Notes: generated by a model from the letters alone, not told the origin. A stretch of 64,000 bases of DNA from Pseudomonas sp. S31 (GCF_016648105.1 NZ_JACVVE010000002.1:124001-188000), one strand, 5' to 3'. Counted from the stretch's first letter, positions 49,947 through 63,718 are shown. Numbers and translations: made by a program.

Positions 49947-51629
49947 TCAGGCAGCGGCTTTTTTGCTCGCTGCTTCGATGCTGCGGGTGATGTACCACTG
50001 CTGTGCGATCGACAGGCAGTTGTTCACAACCCAGTACAGCACCAGGCCAGCCGGGAACCACAGGAAGAAGAAGGTGAAGATGATCGGCATCATTTTCATC
50101 ACCTTGGCCTGCATCGGATCTGGCGGAGTCGGGTTCAGGCGCTGCTGGATGAACATGGTCGCGCCCATGATGATCGGCAGGATGAAGAACGGATCCTTGA
50201 TCGACAGGTCGGTAATCCACAGCATCCAAGGTGCCTGACGCATCTCGACGCTTTCCAGCAGTACCCAGTACAGCGACAGGAAGACCGGCATCTGCACCAG
50301 GATCGGCAGGCAGCCGCCCAGCGGGTTGATCTTCTCTTTCTTGTACAGCTCCATCATCGCCTGGGACATCTTCTGGCGATCGTCACCGAAGCGTTCCTTC
50401 AGCGCGGCAAGCTTCGGCGCAACGGCACGCATGCGCGCCATCGAACGGTAGCTGGCAGCCGAGAGCGGGAAGAACAGGCCCTTGATCAGCATGGTCAGGA
50501 CGATGATCGACCAGCCCCAGTTGCCCAGCAGGCTGTGGATATGTTGCAGCAGCCAGAAGATCGGCTGGGCGATGAACCACAGGAAGCCGTAGTCGACGGT
50601 CAGTTCCAGGCCTGGGGACAACTCCTTGAGCTTGGACTGGATCTTCGGACCGGCATACAGCATGGCGCTGGTTTCGACCTTGCCGCCAGCTGGAACGCTG
50701 ATTGCCGGGCCGGTGTAGCCGATGATGTAGTTGCCCTGGCTGTCCTTGCGGGTCTGGACGAGGTTGGCGTCCGACTTCGAAGGTACCCAGGCGGTCACGA
50801 AGTAGTGCTGCAGCCAGGCAACCCAGCCGCCGGCGACGCTTTCCTTCACGCTGCCCTTGTCGATGTCTTTCATCGACACTTTCTTGTACGGCTCGGAAGC
50901 CGTCCACATGGCAGCGCCCAGGTAAGTCGCGGTGCCGGTGGCAGTGCTCGACGATGGGTCGGAGCTGGCGTCACGCTTGAGCTGGGCAAACATGTTGCCG
51001 TTCCAGGCCTGGCCGCTCTGGTTGTCGATCAGGTAGCTGACGTTGAGGTCGTACTCACCGCGCTTGAAGCTGAAGCGCTTGATGTAGTTGACACCGTTCT
51101 CGCTGAACTTGAGGTCGACCACCAGTTGGTCCTGGCCGTCGGCCAGCTGGAAGCTGCGTTGCTCGGCAGCGTACAGCGGGCGACCGGAGGAGCGGGCATC
51201 CGGACCGTTGGCGCCGGTCAGGCCGCTCTGTGCCAGGTAGACGCGCTCGCCGCCGTTGTCGAACAGCTGGAAAGGGATCTCCGGGTGGTCCTGGCGACGT
51301 GGGTACTTCGGCAGGGTCAGTTGGACGATGTCACCACCGACCGGATCGATAGCCAGGTCCAGGACATCGGTCTTGACCCGGATCAGGTCCTTGCTGACCG
51401 CGACCGGGGCAATTTCGGCAGGGCTGGATTCTGCATTCGCGCTCGGCACATCGGCGCTGGCGCCGGCGGTACCGGCCGGCACGCCATCGGGCAACGCCGG
51501 GGCTTGGGTGCTGGCAGCAGTATTCTGAGTCGGCAGGGCAGCCTGGCCGTAGTCCTGGTTCCACTTGAGGACCATGACGTAGGACACGATTGCCAGGGCG
51601 ACGATCAGGATCGTGCGTTTAATATCCAT
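49947..51629 (-). CDS. yidC: Membrane protein insertase YidC
   Basis: A 560-residue inner-membrane insertase that works with or without SecYEG. N-terminal signal-anchor (RTILIVALAIVSYVMVLKW), a low-complexity spacer, a large periplasmic beta domain (about 90-330), and a C-terminal five-helix core with WGWSIIVLTMLIKGLFFPLS, the substrate-groove region and MPVFLSLYWVLLESVE. The tail is basic. ATG at 51629, two bases after the yidD stop. Confidence 0.97.
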   Translation of the reverse strand: MDIKRTILIVALAIVSYVMVLKWNQDYGQAALPTQNTAASTQAPALPDGVPAGTAGASADVPSANAESSPAEIAPVAVSKDLIRVKTDVLDLAIDPVGGDIVQLTLPKYPRRQDHPEIPFQLFDNGGERVYLAQSGLTGANGPDARSSGRPLYAAEQRSFQLADGQDQLVVDLKFSENGVNYIKRFSFKRGEYDLNVSYLIDNQSGQAWNGNMFAQLKRDASSDPSSSTATGTATYLGAAMWTASEPYKKVSMKDIDKGSVKESVAGGWVAWLQHYFVTAWVPSKSDANLVQTRKDSQGNYIIGYTGPAISVPAGGKVETSAMLYAGPKIQSKLKELSPGLELTVDYGFLWFIAQPIFWLLQHIHSLLGNWGWSIIVLTMLIKGLFFPLSAASYRSMARMRAVAPKLAALKERFGDDRQKMSQAMMELYKKEKINPLGGCLPILVQMPVFLSLYWVLLESVEMRQAPWMLWITDLSIKDPFFILPIIMGATMFIQQRLNPTPPDPMQAKVMKMMPIIFTFFFLWFPAGLVLYWVVNNCLSIAQQWYITRSIEAASKKAAA

Positions 51630-51631
51630 GA

Positions 51632-51877
51632 TTACTCGGCTATCGAAGAAGTTCGGGAGGAAGGAGCGGGTGGAACGGGATCGAAACCGCCGTCGTTCCA
51701 CGGATGACAACGCCCCAGGCGACGAACGGCTAGCCACCCACCACGCAAGAGGCCATGGTTTTCGATGGCTTCATAAGCGTAACAGGAGCAACTGGGGTAG
51801 AAACGACAGTGGCTGGCCATCAGGGGACTGATGGCATAACGGTAAAACTGGATCGGAACGAGGGCCAGTTTACGCAT
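51632..51877 (-). CDS. yidD: Membrane protein insertion efficiency factor YidD
   Basis: An 81-residue protein with the three-cysteine family signature [15 protein letters not shown], the N-terminal amphipathic [18 protein letters not shown] and [14 protein letters not shown]. It overlaps the rnpA 3' end by 8 bp. Helps membrane-protein insertion together with YidC. Confidence 0.95.
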   Translation of the reverse strand: MRKLALVPIQFYRYAISPLMASHCRFYPSCSCYAYEAIENHGLLRGGWLAVRRLGRCHPWNDGGFDPVPPAPSSRTSSIAE

Positions 51878-52274
51878 TTCGGCTGTCTACCCCTGCGGAA
51901 TCGGCGTTTGCCGCTGGACTGGGCCGGCTGCGCGCCAGGCGTTTCCAGAGCTTGCCAAAGTGTTGGTGCAATTCCGGGTTTTCTATCTCACCCAATCCCT
52001 TGCGCGCGACGATCACGATGTCCAGGCCAGCGAGTATCTGCTGGTTCAGACGAAAGGAATCGCGCATCAAGCGCTTGAGGCGATTGCGTTGAACAGCGAG
52101 CTTGACGCTCTTCTTGCCGATCACCAGGCCGAGGCGTGGATGATCGAGGCCGTTCTCGCGTGCAAGGATCAGCAGGTTTTTCCCTGGAACCTTGCCGGTT
52201 GGGGAGTCGAAGACCGCTTTGAAATGCCGGGGTGTAAGCAGTCGCTTTTCCCGACTGAAGTCCTGACTCACCAC
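51870..52274 (-). CDS. rnpA: Ribonuclease P protein component
   Basis: A 134-residue basic protein that binds the RNase P RNA to mature tRNA 5' ends. The RNR motif is seen in [19 protein letters not shown]. Start at the first of two adjacent GTG codons ([13 protein letters not shown]), which gives the length usual in P. putida. Thirteen bases after rpmH. Confidence 0.93.
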   Translation of the reverse strand: MVSQDFSREKRLLTPRHFKAVFDSPTGKVPGKNLLILARENGLDHPRLGLVIGKKSVKLAVQRNRLKRLMRDSFRLNQQILAGLDIVIVARKGLGEIENPELHQHFGKLWKRLARSRPSPAANADSAGVDSRNA

Positions 52275-52287
52275 CTGTGCCGAAAAA

Positions 52288-52422
52288 TCAAATGGCCAGA
52301 CGCTTACGGCCTTTGGCACGACGACGCGACAGAACAGCGCGGCCGTTCTTGGTAGCCATACGGGCACGGAAGCCGTGGGTGCGAGCGCGCTTGATGGTGC
52401 TTGGTTGGAAAGTACGTTTCAT
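52288..52422 (-). CDS. rpmH: 50S ribosomal protein L34
   Basis: A 44-residue, very basic protein: [18 protein letters not shown] at the start and [13 protein letters not shown] at the end. This matches bacterial L34 in full. First gene of the operon leading leftwards from oriC. Confidence 0.96.
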   Translation of the reverse strand: MKRTFQPSTIKRARTHGFRARMATKNGRAVLSRRRAKGRKRLAI

Positions 52423-53029
52423 GGCGTGTTACCTGGGTTTGTCGACTACGGGCCGGAATGGCCCCCTTTTTAAGAGATCGGCGATTCTAGAGAAAGCAAG
52501 CCAATAGGTCAATTTCCAACCAACCTTTCCTTACTGGACGGTGTGTCAGGAAGGTGAGCGTAGGCCATGAATGACGTGTTGACCGGAAAGTGCTTGAAGA
52601 CCACACGCAGATCGACAAAAACTTAAAAAAAGAAGAGACATATAAAAAGCTTTTCTGAAGAACTTATAGATCTTAGGTGGATAACCTTCTGTGGATAACC
52701 GCTTACAGCCCTTTATCCATGGGCGGTACAGAATTTTGAAACCTTGTCGGTAACAGGTGCTGCGCTTGTGCTGGAGGTGGGCAGAACCTGTGGATCAAAT
52801 GGCTGTTTATCCACAGCCGAGTTATCAACAGGCTGGCGACCAAGGTTGTGCATAGCCCTCATGGGCGGTTATCCACAGACCTTATTCACATGGCAGGAGA
52901 GACATTTCTGCCGCTAAATGGCTGTTTTGTCGTGACTCCCAGCGTTTGCACATGTGGATAACTGGGCGTCCGACCGGTACAATGGCGGTTTGTTTTTGCC
53001 TCATCCGGCTTTCAACTCAGGGGATATCC
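52423..53029. other. oriC: Chromosomal replication origin oriC (rpmH-dnaA intergenic region)
   Basis: A 607-bp gene-free region between rpmH and dnaA, the experimentally known origin position in Pseudomonas. Exact DnaA boxes are at 52690-52698, 52807-52815, 52869-52877 and 52953-52961. One-mismatch boxes are at about 52677, 52789, 52822 and 52882. An AT-rich unwinding candidate lies at about 52619-52675 (AAAAACTTAAAAAAAGAAG, then TATAAAAAGCTTTTC). The dnaA-side boxes alternate in orientation. Confidence 0.92.
52484..52512 (-). promoter_or_regulatory. Promoter of rpmH
   Basis: On the minus strand TTGACC (52512-52507) and TAGAAT (52489-52484) are 17 bp apart, a strong sigma-70 match 62 bp upstream of rpmH. 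Confidence 0.8.
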
Positions 53030-54562
53030 GTGTCAGTGGAACTTTGGCAGCAGTGCGTGGAGCTTCTGCGCGATGAACTGCCTGCCCAGCAATTCAACAC
53101 CTGGATCCGTCCGCTACAGGTCGAAGCCGAAGGCGACGAGTTGCGCGTCTATGCGCCTAACCGTTTCGTTCTCGATTGGGTCAATGAAAAGTACCTGGGG
53201 CGTTTGCTCGAGCTTTTGGGTGAGCAAGGCAGCGGTATGGCGCCTGCCCTTTCCTTATTGATAGGCAGCCGCCGCAGCTCCGCACCGCGCGCTGCACCCA
53301 ATGCTCCGGTGAGTGCCGCGGTCGCTGCTACCCTGGCGCAGAACCAGGCCAAGCCGTCCGCACCGGTTGCCATGGCTGCCGAACCTGTTGCCGTGCCCGT
53401 CGCCGAGCCGGCAGCGATCAGCGAGGAGGCCGAGCCCTCTTCGCGTGACAGCTTCGACGCCATGGCCGACTCCGCCCCTGCGCCAGCCGCCAGCGGGCGG
53501 ACCGAGCAGCGGACGGTGCAAGTGGAAGGTGCGCTCAAGCACACCAGCTACCTGAACCGCACCTTCACCTTCGAAACCTTCGTCGAAGGTAAGTCGAACC
53601 AGCTGGCACGCGCGGCTGCCTGGCAGGTCGCCGACAACCCCAAGCATGGCTACAACCCGCTGTTCCTTTATGGAGGGGTTGGCCTGGGCAAGACTCACTT
53701 GATGCATGCGGTGGGTAACCACCTGTTGAAGAAGAACCCCAACGCCAAGGTGGTCTACCTGCATTCCGAGCGCTTCGTGGCCGACATGGTCAAGGCGCTG
53801 CAGCTCAACGCCATTAATGAATTCAAGCGTTTCTACCGTTCGGTGGACGCATTGCTGATCGACGATATCCAGTTCTTCGCGCGCAAGGAGCGTTCCCAGG
53901 AGGAGTTTTTCCACACCTTCAACGCCCTGCTCGAAGGTGGCCAGCAGGTGATCCTCACCAGCGACCGCTATCCGAAGGAAATCGAAGGCCTGGAAGAACG
54001 TCTGAAATCGCGTTTCGGCTGGGGCCTGACCGTGGCGGTCGAGCCGCCAGAGCTGGAAACCCGCGTGGCGATCCTCATGAAGAAGGCCGACCAGGCCAAG
54101 GTCGAACTGCCTCACGACGCCGCGTTCTTCATCGCCCAGCGCATACGTTCCAATGTGCGGGAGCTCGAAGGCGCGCTCAAGCGCGTGATCGCGCACTCGC
54201 ACTTCATGGGCCGCGACATCACCATCGAGCTGATCCGTGAATCGCTGAAAGACCTGCTGGCACTGCAGGACAAGCTGGTGAGTGTGGATAACATCCAGCG
54301 TACGGTGGCCGAGTACTACAAGATCAAGATCGCCGATCTGTTGTCCAAGCGCCGTTCGCGCTCCGTAGCGCGGCCGCGCCAGGTGGCCATGGCACTGTCC
54401 AAGGAACTGACCAACCACAGCCTGCCGGAAATTGGCGACATGTTCGGCGGTCGGGATCACACCACGGTGCTGCACGCCTGTCGCAAGATCAACGAATTGA
54501 AGGAATCCGACGCGGACATCCGCGAGGACTACAAGAACCTGCTGCGCACGCTGACGACCTGA
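53030..54562 (+). CDS. dnaA: Chromosomal replication initiator protein DnaA
   Basis: A 510-residue AAA+ initiator. Domain I begins [24 protein letters not shown]; domain II (about 85-175) is an Ala/Pro-rich linker; domain III has Walker [11 protein letters not shown] and Walker [10 protein letters not shown]; domain IV ends with the DNA-binding signature [15 protein letters not shown]. The GTG at 53030 follows AGGGGA. An exact DnaA box is inside the gene at 54283-54291. Confidence 0.97.
   Translation: MSVELWQQCVELLRDELPAQQFNTWIRPLQVEAEGDELRVYAPNRFVLDWVNEKYLGRLLELLGEQGSGMAPALSLLIGSRRSSAPRAAPNAPVSAAVAATLAQNQAKPSAPVAMAAEPVAVPVAEPAAISEEAEPSSRDSFDAMADSAPAPAASGRTEQRTVQVEGALKHTSYLNRTFTFETFVEGKSNQLARAAAWQVADNPKHGYNPLFLYGGVGLGKTHLMHAVGNHLLKKNPNAKVVYLHSERFVADMVKALQLNAINEFKRFYRSVDALLIDDIQFFARKERSQEEFFHTFNALLEGGQQVILTSDRYPKEIEGLEERLKSRFGWGLTVAVEPPELETRVAILMKKADQAKVELPHDAAFFIAQRIRSNVRELEGALKRVIAHSHFMGRDITIELIRESLKDLLALQDKLVSVDNIQRTVAEYYKIKIADLLSKRRSRSVARPRQVAMALSKELTNHSLPEIGDMFGGRDHTTVLHACRKINELKESDADIREDYKNLLRTLTT
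54283..54291. other. DnaA box within dnaA
   Basis: Exact TGTGGATAA in the 3' third of dnaA. Confidence 0.45.
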
Positions 54563-54602
54563 TGGGCGTCGGCGCAGCTTATTGAAGGCAAGGGACTAGA
54601 CC

Positions 54603-55706
54603 ATGCATTTCACCATTCAACGCGAAGCCCTGTTGAAACCTCTGCAACTGGTCGCCGGTGTCGTCGAGCGCCGTCAGACCTTGCCGGTGCTGTCCAACGT
54701 ACTGCTGGTCGTGCAAGGCCAGCAGCTGTCGTTGACCGGTACCGACCTGGAAGTCGAGCTGGTTGGCCGGGTACAGCTGGAAGAGCCGGCCGAGCCGGGC
54801 GAAATCACTGTCCCGGCGCGCAAGCTGATGGACATCTGCAAGAGCCTGCCCAACGACGTGCTGATCGATATCAAAGTCGATGAGCAGAAGCTGTTGGTCA
54901 AGGCTGGCCGTAGCCGCTTCACCCTCTCGACGTTGCCGGCCAACGACTTCCCGACCGTCGAGGAAGGTCCAGGCTCGCTGACCTGCAATCTGGAGCAAAG
55001 CAAGCTGCGCCGTCTGATCGAGCGCACCAGCTTCGCCATGGCCCAGCAGGACGTGCGTTACTACCTCAACGGCATGCTGCTGGAGGTGGCCACCGATACC
55101 CTGCGCGCTGTTGCTACCGACGGTCACCGGCTCGCGCTGTGCTCGATGCACGCGCAGATCGGCCAAGCCGATCGCCACCAGGTCATCGTGCCGCGCAAGG
55201 GTATCCTCGAGCTGGCGCGCCTGCTTACCGATCCTGAAGGCATGGTCAGCATCGTCCTTGGTCAGCACCACATCCGCGCTACCACGGGTGAGTTCACCTT
55301 CACCTCCAAGCTGGTGGACGGCAAGTTCCCGGACTACGAACGTGTCCTACCCAAGGGTGGTGACAAGCTGGTGCTGGGCGATCGCCAGGCGCTGCGCGAA
55401 GCGTTCAGCCGTACCGCGATCCTGTCCAACGAAAAGTACCGCGGCATTCGCCTGCAACTGGCGGCTGGCCAACTGAAGATCCAGGCCAACAACCCCGAGC
55501 AGGAAGAAGCGGAAGAAGAAATCAGCGTCGATTACGATGGCAGCTCGTTGGAGATCGGTTTCAACGTCAGTTACCTGCTGGACGTGCTGGGTGTGATGAC
55601 TACGGAGCAGGTTCGCCTGATCCTGTCGGATTCCAACAGCAGTGCCCTGTTGCAGGAAGCTGGCAATGACGACTCGTCCTACGTTGTCATGCCGATGCGT
55701 CTGTAA
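54603..55706 (+). CDS. dnaN: DNA polymerase III subunit beta (sliding clamp)
   Basis: The 367-residue processivity clamp, three repeated folds. Begins [20 protein letters not shown] and ends in the family tail YVVMPMRL, which lines the partner-binding pocket. It is 40 bp after dnaA. Confidence 0.98.
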   Translation: MHFTIQREALLKPLQLVAGVVERRQTLPVLSNVLLVVQGQQLSLTGTDLEVELVGRVQLEEPAEPGEITVPARKLMDICKSLPNDVLIDIKVDEQKLLVKAGRSRFTLSTLPANDFPTVEEGPGSLTCNLEQSKLRRLIERTSFAMAQQDVRYYLNGMLLEVATDTLRAVATDGHRLALCSMHAQIGQADRHQVIVPRKGILELARLLTDPEGMVSIVLGQHHIRATTGEFTFTSKLVDGKFPDYERVLPKGGDKLVLGDRQALREAFSRTAILSNEKYRGIRLQLAAGQLKIQANNPEQEEAEEEISVDYDGSSLEIGFNVSYLLDVLGVMTTEQVRLILSDSNSSALLQEAGNDDSSYVVMPMRL

Positions 55707-55720
55707 CCGTAGCAGGCACA

Positions 55721-59249
<3,529 letters not shown>

Positions 59250-59262
59250 TGGCAGCTACGAG

Positions 59263-59287
59263 GCCCGCGCAAGCGGGCTTTTTTTTT
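59263..59287 (+). terminator. Terminator of the dnaA-dnaN-recF-gyrB operon
   Basis: GCCCGC and GCGGGC over a GCAA tetraloop, followed by nine T residues, 14 bp after the gyrB stop. Confidence 0.93.
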
Positions 59288-59349
59288 ACGTGCGTTCGTC
59301 AAGGCGCAGTGACCAAGGCGCTGTGATCGCGATGAAAAACAGCTCTCAG

Positions 59350-59376
59350 AAAAAAGCCCGCATCAGCGGGCTTTTT
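59350..59376. terminator. Second hairpin terminator, serving the RcnB-like gene
   Basis: GCCCGC/GCGGGC over ATCA, flanked by A6 and T5, nine bases beyond the stop of the minus-strand gene. Bidirectional. Confidence 0.88.
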
Positions 59377-59384
59377 CGTGCCGG

Positions 59385-59864
59385 TCAGTAACCATTGAGA
59401 ATGCTCATGATCACACCGGTGGTGATGGCGACCAGCACATAGTCACCGTTGATGTGCAGCCAGCGCTGACCATGCGGTGGGGTTGGCAGGTGGCGGGTGC
59501 GCCAGTCGGTTACCCAGTAGCGGTCGCCGCGATAGCCTGGATCCACCACATGGCCGCGTTTCCACTGGGAATGCGGGACTGGCATGCCAGGCTGCGGGTG
59601 GAAGCCAGGGTCGCGATAGCCCTGGTTGTTGCTTGGCTTGGTGTGTTGCTGGCTACTCTGATGCTGGCCTTGCTGAGGACGATTCTGCTGCTGGCCTTGT
59701 TGCGGGCGGTTCTGTTGCTGCCCCTGCTGCGGATGATTCTGTTGCTGACCTTGCTGTGGACGCCCCTGCTGGCCACCGCCCTGGGACGGGCCGGGTTGAG
59801 CGAAGCTGGCCAAGGGAGCGCTGATCATCAGCGCGGCGCAGATCACTGTAAGCGTCTTTTTCAT
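59385..59864 (-). CDS. RcnB-family exported protein with glutamine-rich repeats
   Basis: A 159-residue protein: signal peptide (TLTVICAALMISAPLASFA), then a Gln/Gly/Pro/Asn-rich tract (residues 24-80) with three tandem copies of a 9-residue unit PQQGQQQN(H/R), and a C-terminal RcnB domain (YRGDRYWVTDWRTRHLPTPP, WLHINGDYVLVAITTGVI). E. coli RcnB modulates nickel and cobalt efflux, but most RcnB-domain proteins are uncharacterised. The ATG at 59864 matches the signal peptide. Confidence 0.88.
   Translation of the reverse strand: MKKTLTVICAALMISAPLASFAQPGPSQGGGQQGRPQQGQQQNHPQQGQQQNRPQQGQQQNRPQQGQHQSSQQHTKPSNNQGYRDPGFHPQPGMPVPHSQWKRGHVVDPGYRGDRYWVTDWRTRHLPTPPHGQRWLHINGDYVLVAITTGVIMSILNGY
59657..59760 (-). 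repeat. 27-bp tandem repeats encoding PQQGQQQN(H/R)
   Basis: Three full units and one partial unit of a 27-bp repeat inside the RcnB-like gene, all in frame. Such arrays often change copy number by slippage. Confidence 0.75.
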
Positions 59865-60006
59865 CGGGGATGTTCCTCTACTGTGAACGACCGGCAACTG
59901 CGTCCGTCGTCTATGCCTGGTGCGATGGTGTAATGAAACCACAGATTAGCGGGGGTTAACCTCAGGATCAGGTAAAGGTCCGGTAAAGGTCTGTAAGGTC
60001 GAGCGT

Positions 60007-61311
60007 CTATTCACGACTCAAGCCCAGGGTTTTCAGGCGCCGATACAGCGTGCGCTCGCTGAGGCCCAGGTGCTGCGCCAGCTCGCTGCGCGAACCCTGG
60101 AACCGTTCCAGCGCCTGTGCCAGGTCCCCCAGACTTTTGCTGCCTCGTTGCCGGATCACGCTGGAAAAGGCCTGTTGCCCGATGTCCTCGGGCAGGTGCT
60201 CGGGCCGGATCAACCCGTCATCGGCAAACAACCGTGCCCTTTCCAGAATATTGCGTAGCTCGCGGATGTTGCCCGGGAATGCGTGCAGCCCAAGCTGGGC
60301 AAGGGCCTGCTCGCCGAGTTGCGCGGGCGGGTGACCCGGCATGCGCTGCAATAGGCTCTCTGCCAGCAGTGGCAGGTCCTCGATTCGCTCGCGCAGGGCC
60401 GGCAGGCGGATCGGAAAACCGCTGATGCGGTAGTACAGGTCTTCGCGGAAGGTCCCCTCGGCGACCATCTGTTTGAGCGGCTTGTGGGTGGCCGACACCA
60501 GGCGGAAATCCGAATGCACGGTGCGTAGGCTGCCCACGGGGCGGAAGCTGCCCGACTCGATCAGGCGCAGCAACTTGACCTGCATCGCCAGCGGCACCTC
60601 GCCGATTTCGTCGAGGAACAGGGTACCGCCATGGGCCGCCTCGGCCAGGCCGATCTTGCGTTGGTGGGCACCGGTAAAGGCGCCCTTTTCGTAGCCGAAC
60701 AGCTCGCTTTCCAGCAGCGTCTCGGTGAGCCCGGTGCAATCGACCACCACCAGCGGACCATTGGCGCGTGAGCTGCCCAGGTGGATGGCGCGGGCGAACA
60801 ACTCCTTGCCGGTGCCCGATTCCCCTTGCAGCAATACCGGAATCTGCGCCGGGGCCGCTCGCTGCAGGCTGGCCAGCGCCGCCTTGAAGGCGGGAGCGCG
60901 CCCCACCAGGCCTTGCTGCTGGGGTTGGGCCGAGGCCAGGGTGATCGAGGTCAGGCGCTCGACGAAGGCCACCACCCCGCCCTGCTCGTCGAGGATCGGC
61001 CGCAGCTCCACGTCCACATGTTCCGGCCCGCGCGGGGTGTGATGAATGTGCAGCACCCGCTCCGGCACCTTGCTATCCCAGGCCTTGCGCATCGGGCAGT
61101 GCTCGCCGGCCTGGTCGCAGGGCACGGCGTAGTGGTGCGAGACCCGATGGCACTTTTGCCCCAGCGGAGCCTGGTCGTCCTGGCCGAACTGACGGCGGTA
61201 GGCAGCATTGGCGGCGAGGATGTTGTAGTCGGTATCCAGCACGATGGTGGGCAAGGCATCGTGTTCGAGGTAGGAAACCAGGGCGAGGATCTGCGGATGG
61301 GAATCAGGCAT
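60007..61311 (-). CDS. fisR: Sigma-54-dependent activator FisR, sulfane-sulfur sensing
   Basis: A 434-residue enhancer-binding protein: PAS-like sensor domain (about 15-130), AAA+ domain with Walker [13 protein letters not shown], sigma-54 contact GAFTGAHQ and Walker [11 protein letters not shown], and a C-terminal Fis-type HTH ([21 protein letters not shown]). The sensor has three cysteines at C54, C65 and C72, the same 11 and 7 spacing as C53, C64 and C71 of the characterised Cupriavidus FisR, which senses polysulfide. It is divergent from the persulfide dioxygenase operon. Confidence 0.9.
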   Translation of the reverse strand: MPDSHPQILALVSYLEHDALPTIVLDTDYNILAANAAYRRQFGQDDQAPLGQKCHRVSHHYAVPCDQAGEHCPMRKAWDSKVPERVLHIHHTPRGPEHVDVELRPILDEQGGVVAFVERLTSITLASAQPQQQGLVGRAPAFKAALASLQRAAPAQIPVLLQGESGTGKELFARAIHLGSSRANGPLVVVDCTGLTETLLESELFGYEKGAFTGAHQRKIGLAEAAHGGTLFLDEIGEVPLAMQVKLLRLIESGSFRPVGSLRTVHSDFRLVSATHKPLKQMVAEGTFREDLYYRISGFPIRLPALRERIEDLPLLAESLLQRMPGHPPAQLGEQALAQLGLHAFPGNIRELRNILERARLFADDGLIRPEHLPEDIGQQAFSSVIRQRGSKSLGDLAQALERFQGSRSELAQHLGLSERTLYRRLKTLGLSRE

Positions 61312-61350
61312 GACGGCAACCAGTGAATGACCCAGCGAGGTTAACAGGGG

Positions 61351-61402
61351 CTGCCAAACACTGCCATTGGCTGACAGTCGACTGCCAAAAGCACTGCCAC
61401 TG
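61351..61402. promoter_or_regulatory. TGCCA repeat cluster, candidate FisR upstream activating sites
   Basis: Four TGCCA elements in two pairs (CTGCCAAACACTGCCA and CTGCCAAAAGCACTGCCA), the centre also forming TTGGC/GCCAA inverted repeats. They are 48-100 bp upstream of the sigma-54 promoter, the usual place for an enhancer. Binding by FisR is inferred. Confidence 0.55.
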
Positions 61403-61449
61403 TGACCGCCGATGGGCAACGTCGCGCCGCATTCATTGGGAAAAATCCC

Positions 61450-61465
61450 TGGCATGCATCTTGAT
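61450..61465 (+). promoter_or_regulatory. Sigma-54 (-24/-12) promoter of the persulfide dioxygenase operon
   Basis: TGGCATGCATCTTGAT matches TGGCAYRN4TTGCW with a single change (TTGA for TTGC); the GG and GA elements are 10 bp apart. It is 58 bp before the start codon. Confidence 0.7.
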
Positions 61466-61523
61466 AATCCTTCGGTTACTGCCTAGGCCTCTATAAGCCC
61501 TGGTGGATAATCTGGAGAACGTG

Positions 61524-62408
61524 ATGATCATCGGCAACAACCTTCACGTGGACGCCTTCTACGACAAGGCGACCTCGACCATCAGCTACCTGGTGCTGGA
61601 CCGCGAAACCCTGCGCTGCGCCCTGATCGACAGCGTGCTGGACTACGACCCCAAGTCCGGGCGTACCTGCACCGCCTCGGCCGACCGGCTGATCGAGCGC
61701 GTGGCCGAACTGAAGGCTACGGTGCAGTGGGTACTGGAAACCCATGTGCATGCCGACCACCTATCGGCGGCGGCCTACCTCAAGGACAAGCTCGGCGGCC
61801 ATACCGCCATCGGCGCGCGCATCACCCAGGTGCAGAAGGTCTTCGGGGCCCTGTTCAACGCCGAGCCGGGCTTTGCCCGCGACGGCAGCCAGTTCGACGT
61901 GCTGCTCGAGGACGAGGAAGGGTTTCGCATCGGCAACCTGCACGCCCGTGCTCTGCATACCCCCGGGCATACCCCGGCGTGCATGAGCTTCGTGGTGGAA
62001 GACGGCGGCGAAAAGGCAGTGTTCGTCGGCGACACCTTGTTCATGCCCGACTACGGAACCGCGCGCTGTGACTTCCCCGGTGCCGACGCCCGGACCCTCT
62101 ACCGGTCGATCCGGCGTCTGCTGGCCTACCCCGACGAGACCCGGCTGTTCATGTGCCACGACTACCTGCCCGGTGGGCGCGAGATGCAGTACGTCACCAC
62201 CGTGGCCGAGCAGCGTGCCAGCAATGTCCACATCCACCAGGGTGTCGACGAGGACAGCTTCGTAGCGATGCGCGAAGCCCGTGACAAGACCCTCGACATG
62301 CCTGTGCTGATCCTGCCTTCGGTCCAGGTGAACATGCGCAGCGGCCAGCTGCCGGAGCCCGAGGCCAACGGTGTCAGCTACCTGAAGATCCCGCTGAACA
62401 AGCTCTGA
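61524..62408 (+). CDS. pdo: Persulfide dioxygenase (ETHE1-like, metallo-beta-lactamase fold)
   Basis: A 294-residue enzyme that oxidises glutathione persulfide to sulfite with O2. Metal motif HVHADH (H74, H76, D78, H79), HTPGHTPACM and GDTLFMPDYGTARCDFPGAD are as in the ETHE1/PDO group. The ATG at 61524 follows GGAG at good distance. It is first of three genes after a sigma-54 promoter and is 38 bp from sqr. Confidence 0.92.
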   Translation: MIIGNNLHVDAFYDKATSTISYLVLDRETLRCALIDSVLDYDPKSGRTCTASADRLIERVAELKATVQWVLETHVHADHLSAAAYLKDKLGGHTAIGARITQVQKVFGALFNAEPGFARDGSQFDVLLEDEEGFRIGNLHARALHTPGHTPACMSFVVEDGGEKAVFVGDTLFMPDYGTARCDFPGADARTLYRSIRRLLAYPDETRLFMCHDYLPGGREMQYVTTVAEQRASNVHIHQGVDEDSFVAMREARDKTLDMPVLILPSVQVNMRSGQLPEPEANGVSYLKIPLNKL

Positions 62409-62446
62409 GCACCCTGCCCCTACTTCGAAATCCAGGATTCACTGCC

Positions 62447-63718
62447 ATGCCTGCCTTGCTGTCCCCTTCCCATTCCGACCACCACCAGGTGGTCATCGTC
62501 GGTGCCGGCGCTGCCGGTATCGCCACGGCGTCCAGCCTGTTGGCGCGTGACCCGTCGCTGGACATCGCACTGATCGACCCGGCCGATACCCATTACTACC
62601 AGCCCGGCTGGACCATGGTCGGTGCCGGTGTGTTCAACGCCCCGGACACTGCCCGCAGCATGGCCTCGGCCATCCCGCGTGGGGTGCGCTGGATCAAGGC
62701 GCGGGTCCAGGGCTTCGACCCCGAGGGCCAGGGAGTGCTGCTCGAGGACGGCCGCGCTGTGACTTATGCACAGCTGGTGGTCTGCCCCGGCCTCAAGCTC
62801 GATTGGGACGCCATCGATGGGCTGAACGAAACCTTGGGCCGCAACGGCGTCACCTCCAACTACCGTTTCGATCTGGCGCCCTATACCTGGGAGCTGGTGC
62901 AGACGCTCAAGCAGGGCCGTGCGCTGTTCACCCAACCGCCGATGCCGATCAAGTGCGCGGGGGCGCCGCAAAAGGCTTTATACCTGTCGTGCGACCACTG
63001 GCTGCGTAGCGGCGTCCTAGGTCAGATCCAGCCGTCCTTCTTCAACGCCGGCGCCGTGCTGTTCGGTGTTGCCGACTACGTGCCGGCGCTGATGGCCTAT
63101 ATCGACAAGTACGGCGTCGATCTGAAATACAGCCAGCGCCTGGTCGCGGTAGATGGTCCCAACCAGCGCGCCACCTTCGTGCGTACCCTGCCCGATGGCA
63201 GCAGCGAGACGCGAACCGAGTCGTTCGACATGCTCCACGTGGTGCCGCCGCAGGTCGCCCCGGACTTCATCCGCCACAGCCCGCTGGCCGATGCCGGCGG
63301 CTGGGTCGATGTCGACCCGCACACCCTGCGCCACCGCCAGTTCGACAATGTCCATGCGCTGGGGGACGTGGCCAATACCAGCAATGCCAAGACCGCTGCC
63401 GCCGCGCGCAAGCAGGCGCCGGTGGTGGCCAACAATGTGCTGGTAGCGCTGGGGCGGCGCCAGGCCCTGGCCCAATACGATGGCTATGGTTCGTGCCCGC
63501 TCACGGTCGAGCGCGGCAAGATCGTGCTGGCCGAGTTCACCTACGGTGGCAAGGTGGCGCCGAGTTTCCCGCGCTGGCTGCTCGATGGGCGCCAGCCAAC
63601 GCGCCTGGCCTGGTGGTTGAAAGCACGGGTACTGCCGCCACTGTACTGGCAGGCGATGCTCAAGGGCCGTGAATGGCTGGCGCGGCCGCAACCGCTGGCG
63701 GCCGAGGCGACACGGTGA
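62447..63718 (+). CDS. sqr: Sulfide:quinone oxidoreductase
   Basis: A 423-residue FAD enzyme of the type II SQR class, transferring electrons from sulfide to quinone and producing polysulfide or persulfide. FAD motif VIVGAGAAGIA, DPADTHYYQPGWTMVG, the active-site-like KCAGAPQKALYLSCD with C170 and C182, and GDVANTSNAKTAAAARKQAPVV. Its stop overlaps the next gene as GTGA. Confidence 0.92.
   Translation: MPALLSPSHSDHHQVVIVGAGAAGIATASSLLARDPSLDIALIDPADTHYYQPGWTMVGAGVFNAPDTARSMASAIPRGVRWIKARVQGFDPEGQGVLLEDGRAVTYAQLVVCPGLKLDWDAIDGLNETLGRNGVTSNYRFDLAPYTWELVQTLKQGRALFTQPPMPIKCAGAPQKALYLSCDHWLRSGVLGQIQPSFFNAGAVLFGVADYVPALMAYIDKYGVDLKYSQRLVAVDGPNQRATFVRTLPDGSSETRTESFDMLHVVPPQVAPDFIRHSPLADAGGWVDVDPHTLRHRQFDNVHALGDVANTSNAKTAAAARKQAPVVANNVLVALGRRQALAQYDGYGSCPLTVERGKIVLAEFTYGGKVAPSFPRWLLDGRQPTRLAWWLKARVLPPLYWQAMLKGREWLARPQPLAAEATR

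Noticed and set aside
59657..59760. Regular repeats as a possible CRISPR array
   Set aside because: The units are directly adjacent without spacers and encode an in-frame Gln-rich peptide in an exported protein.
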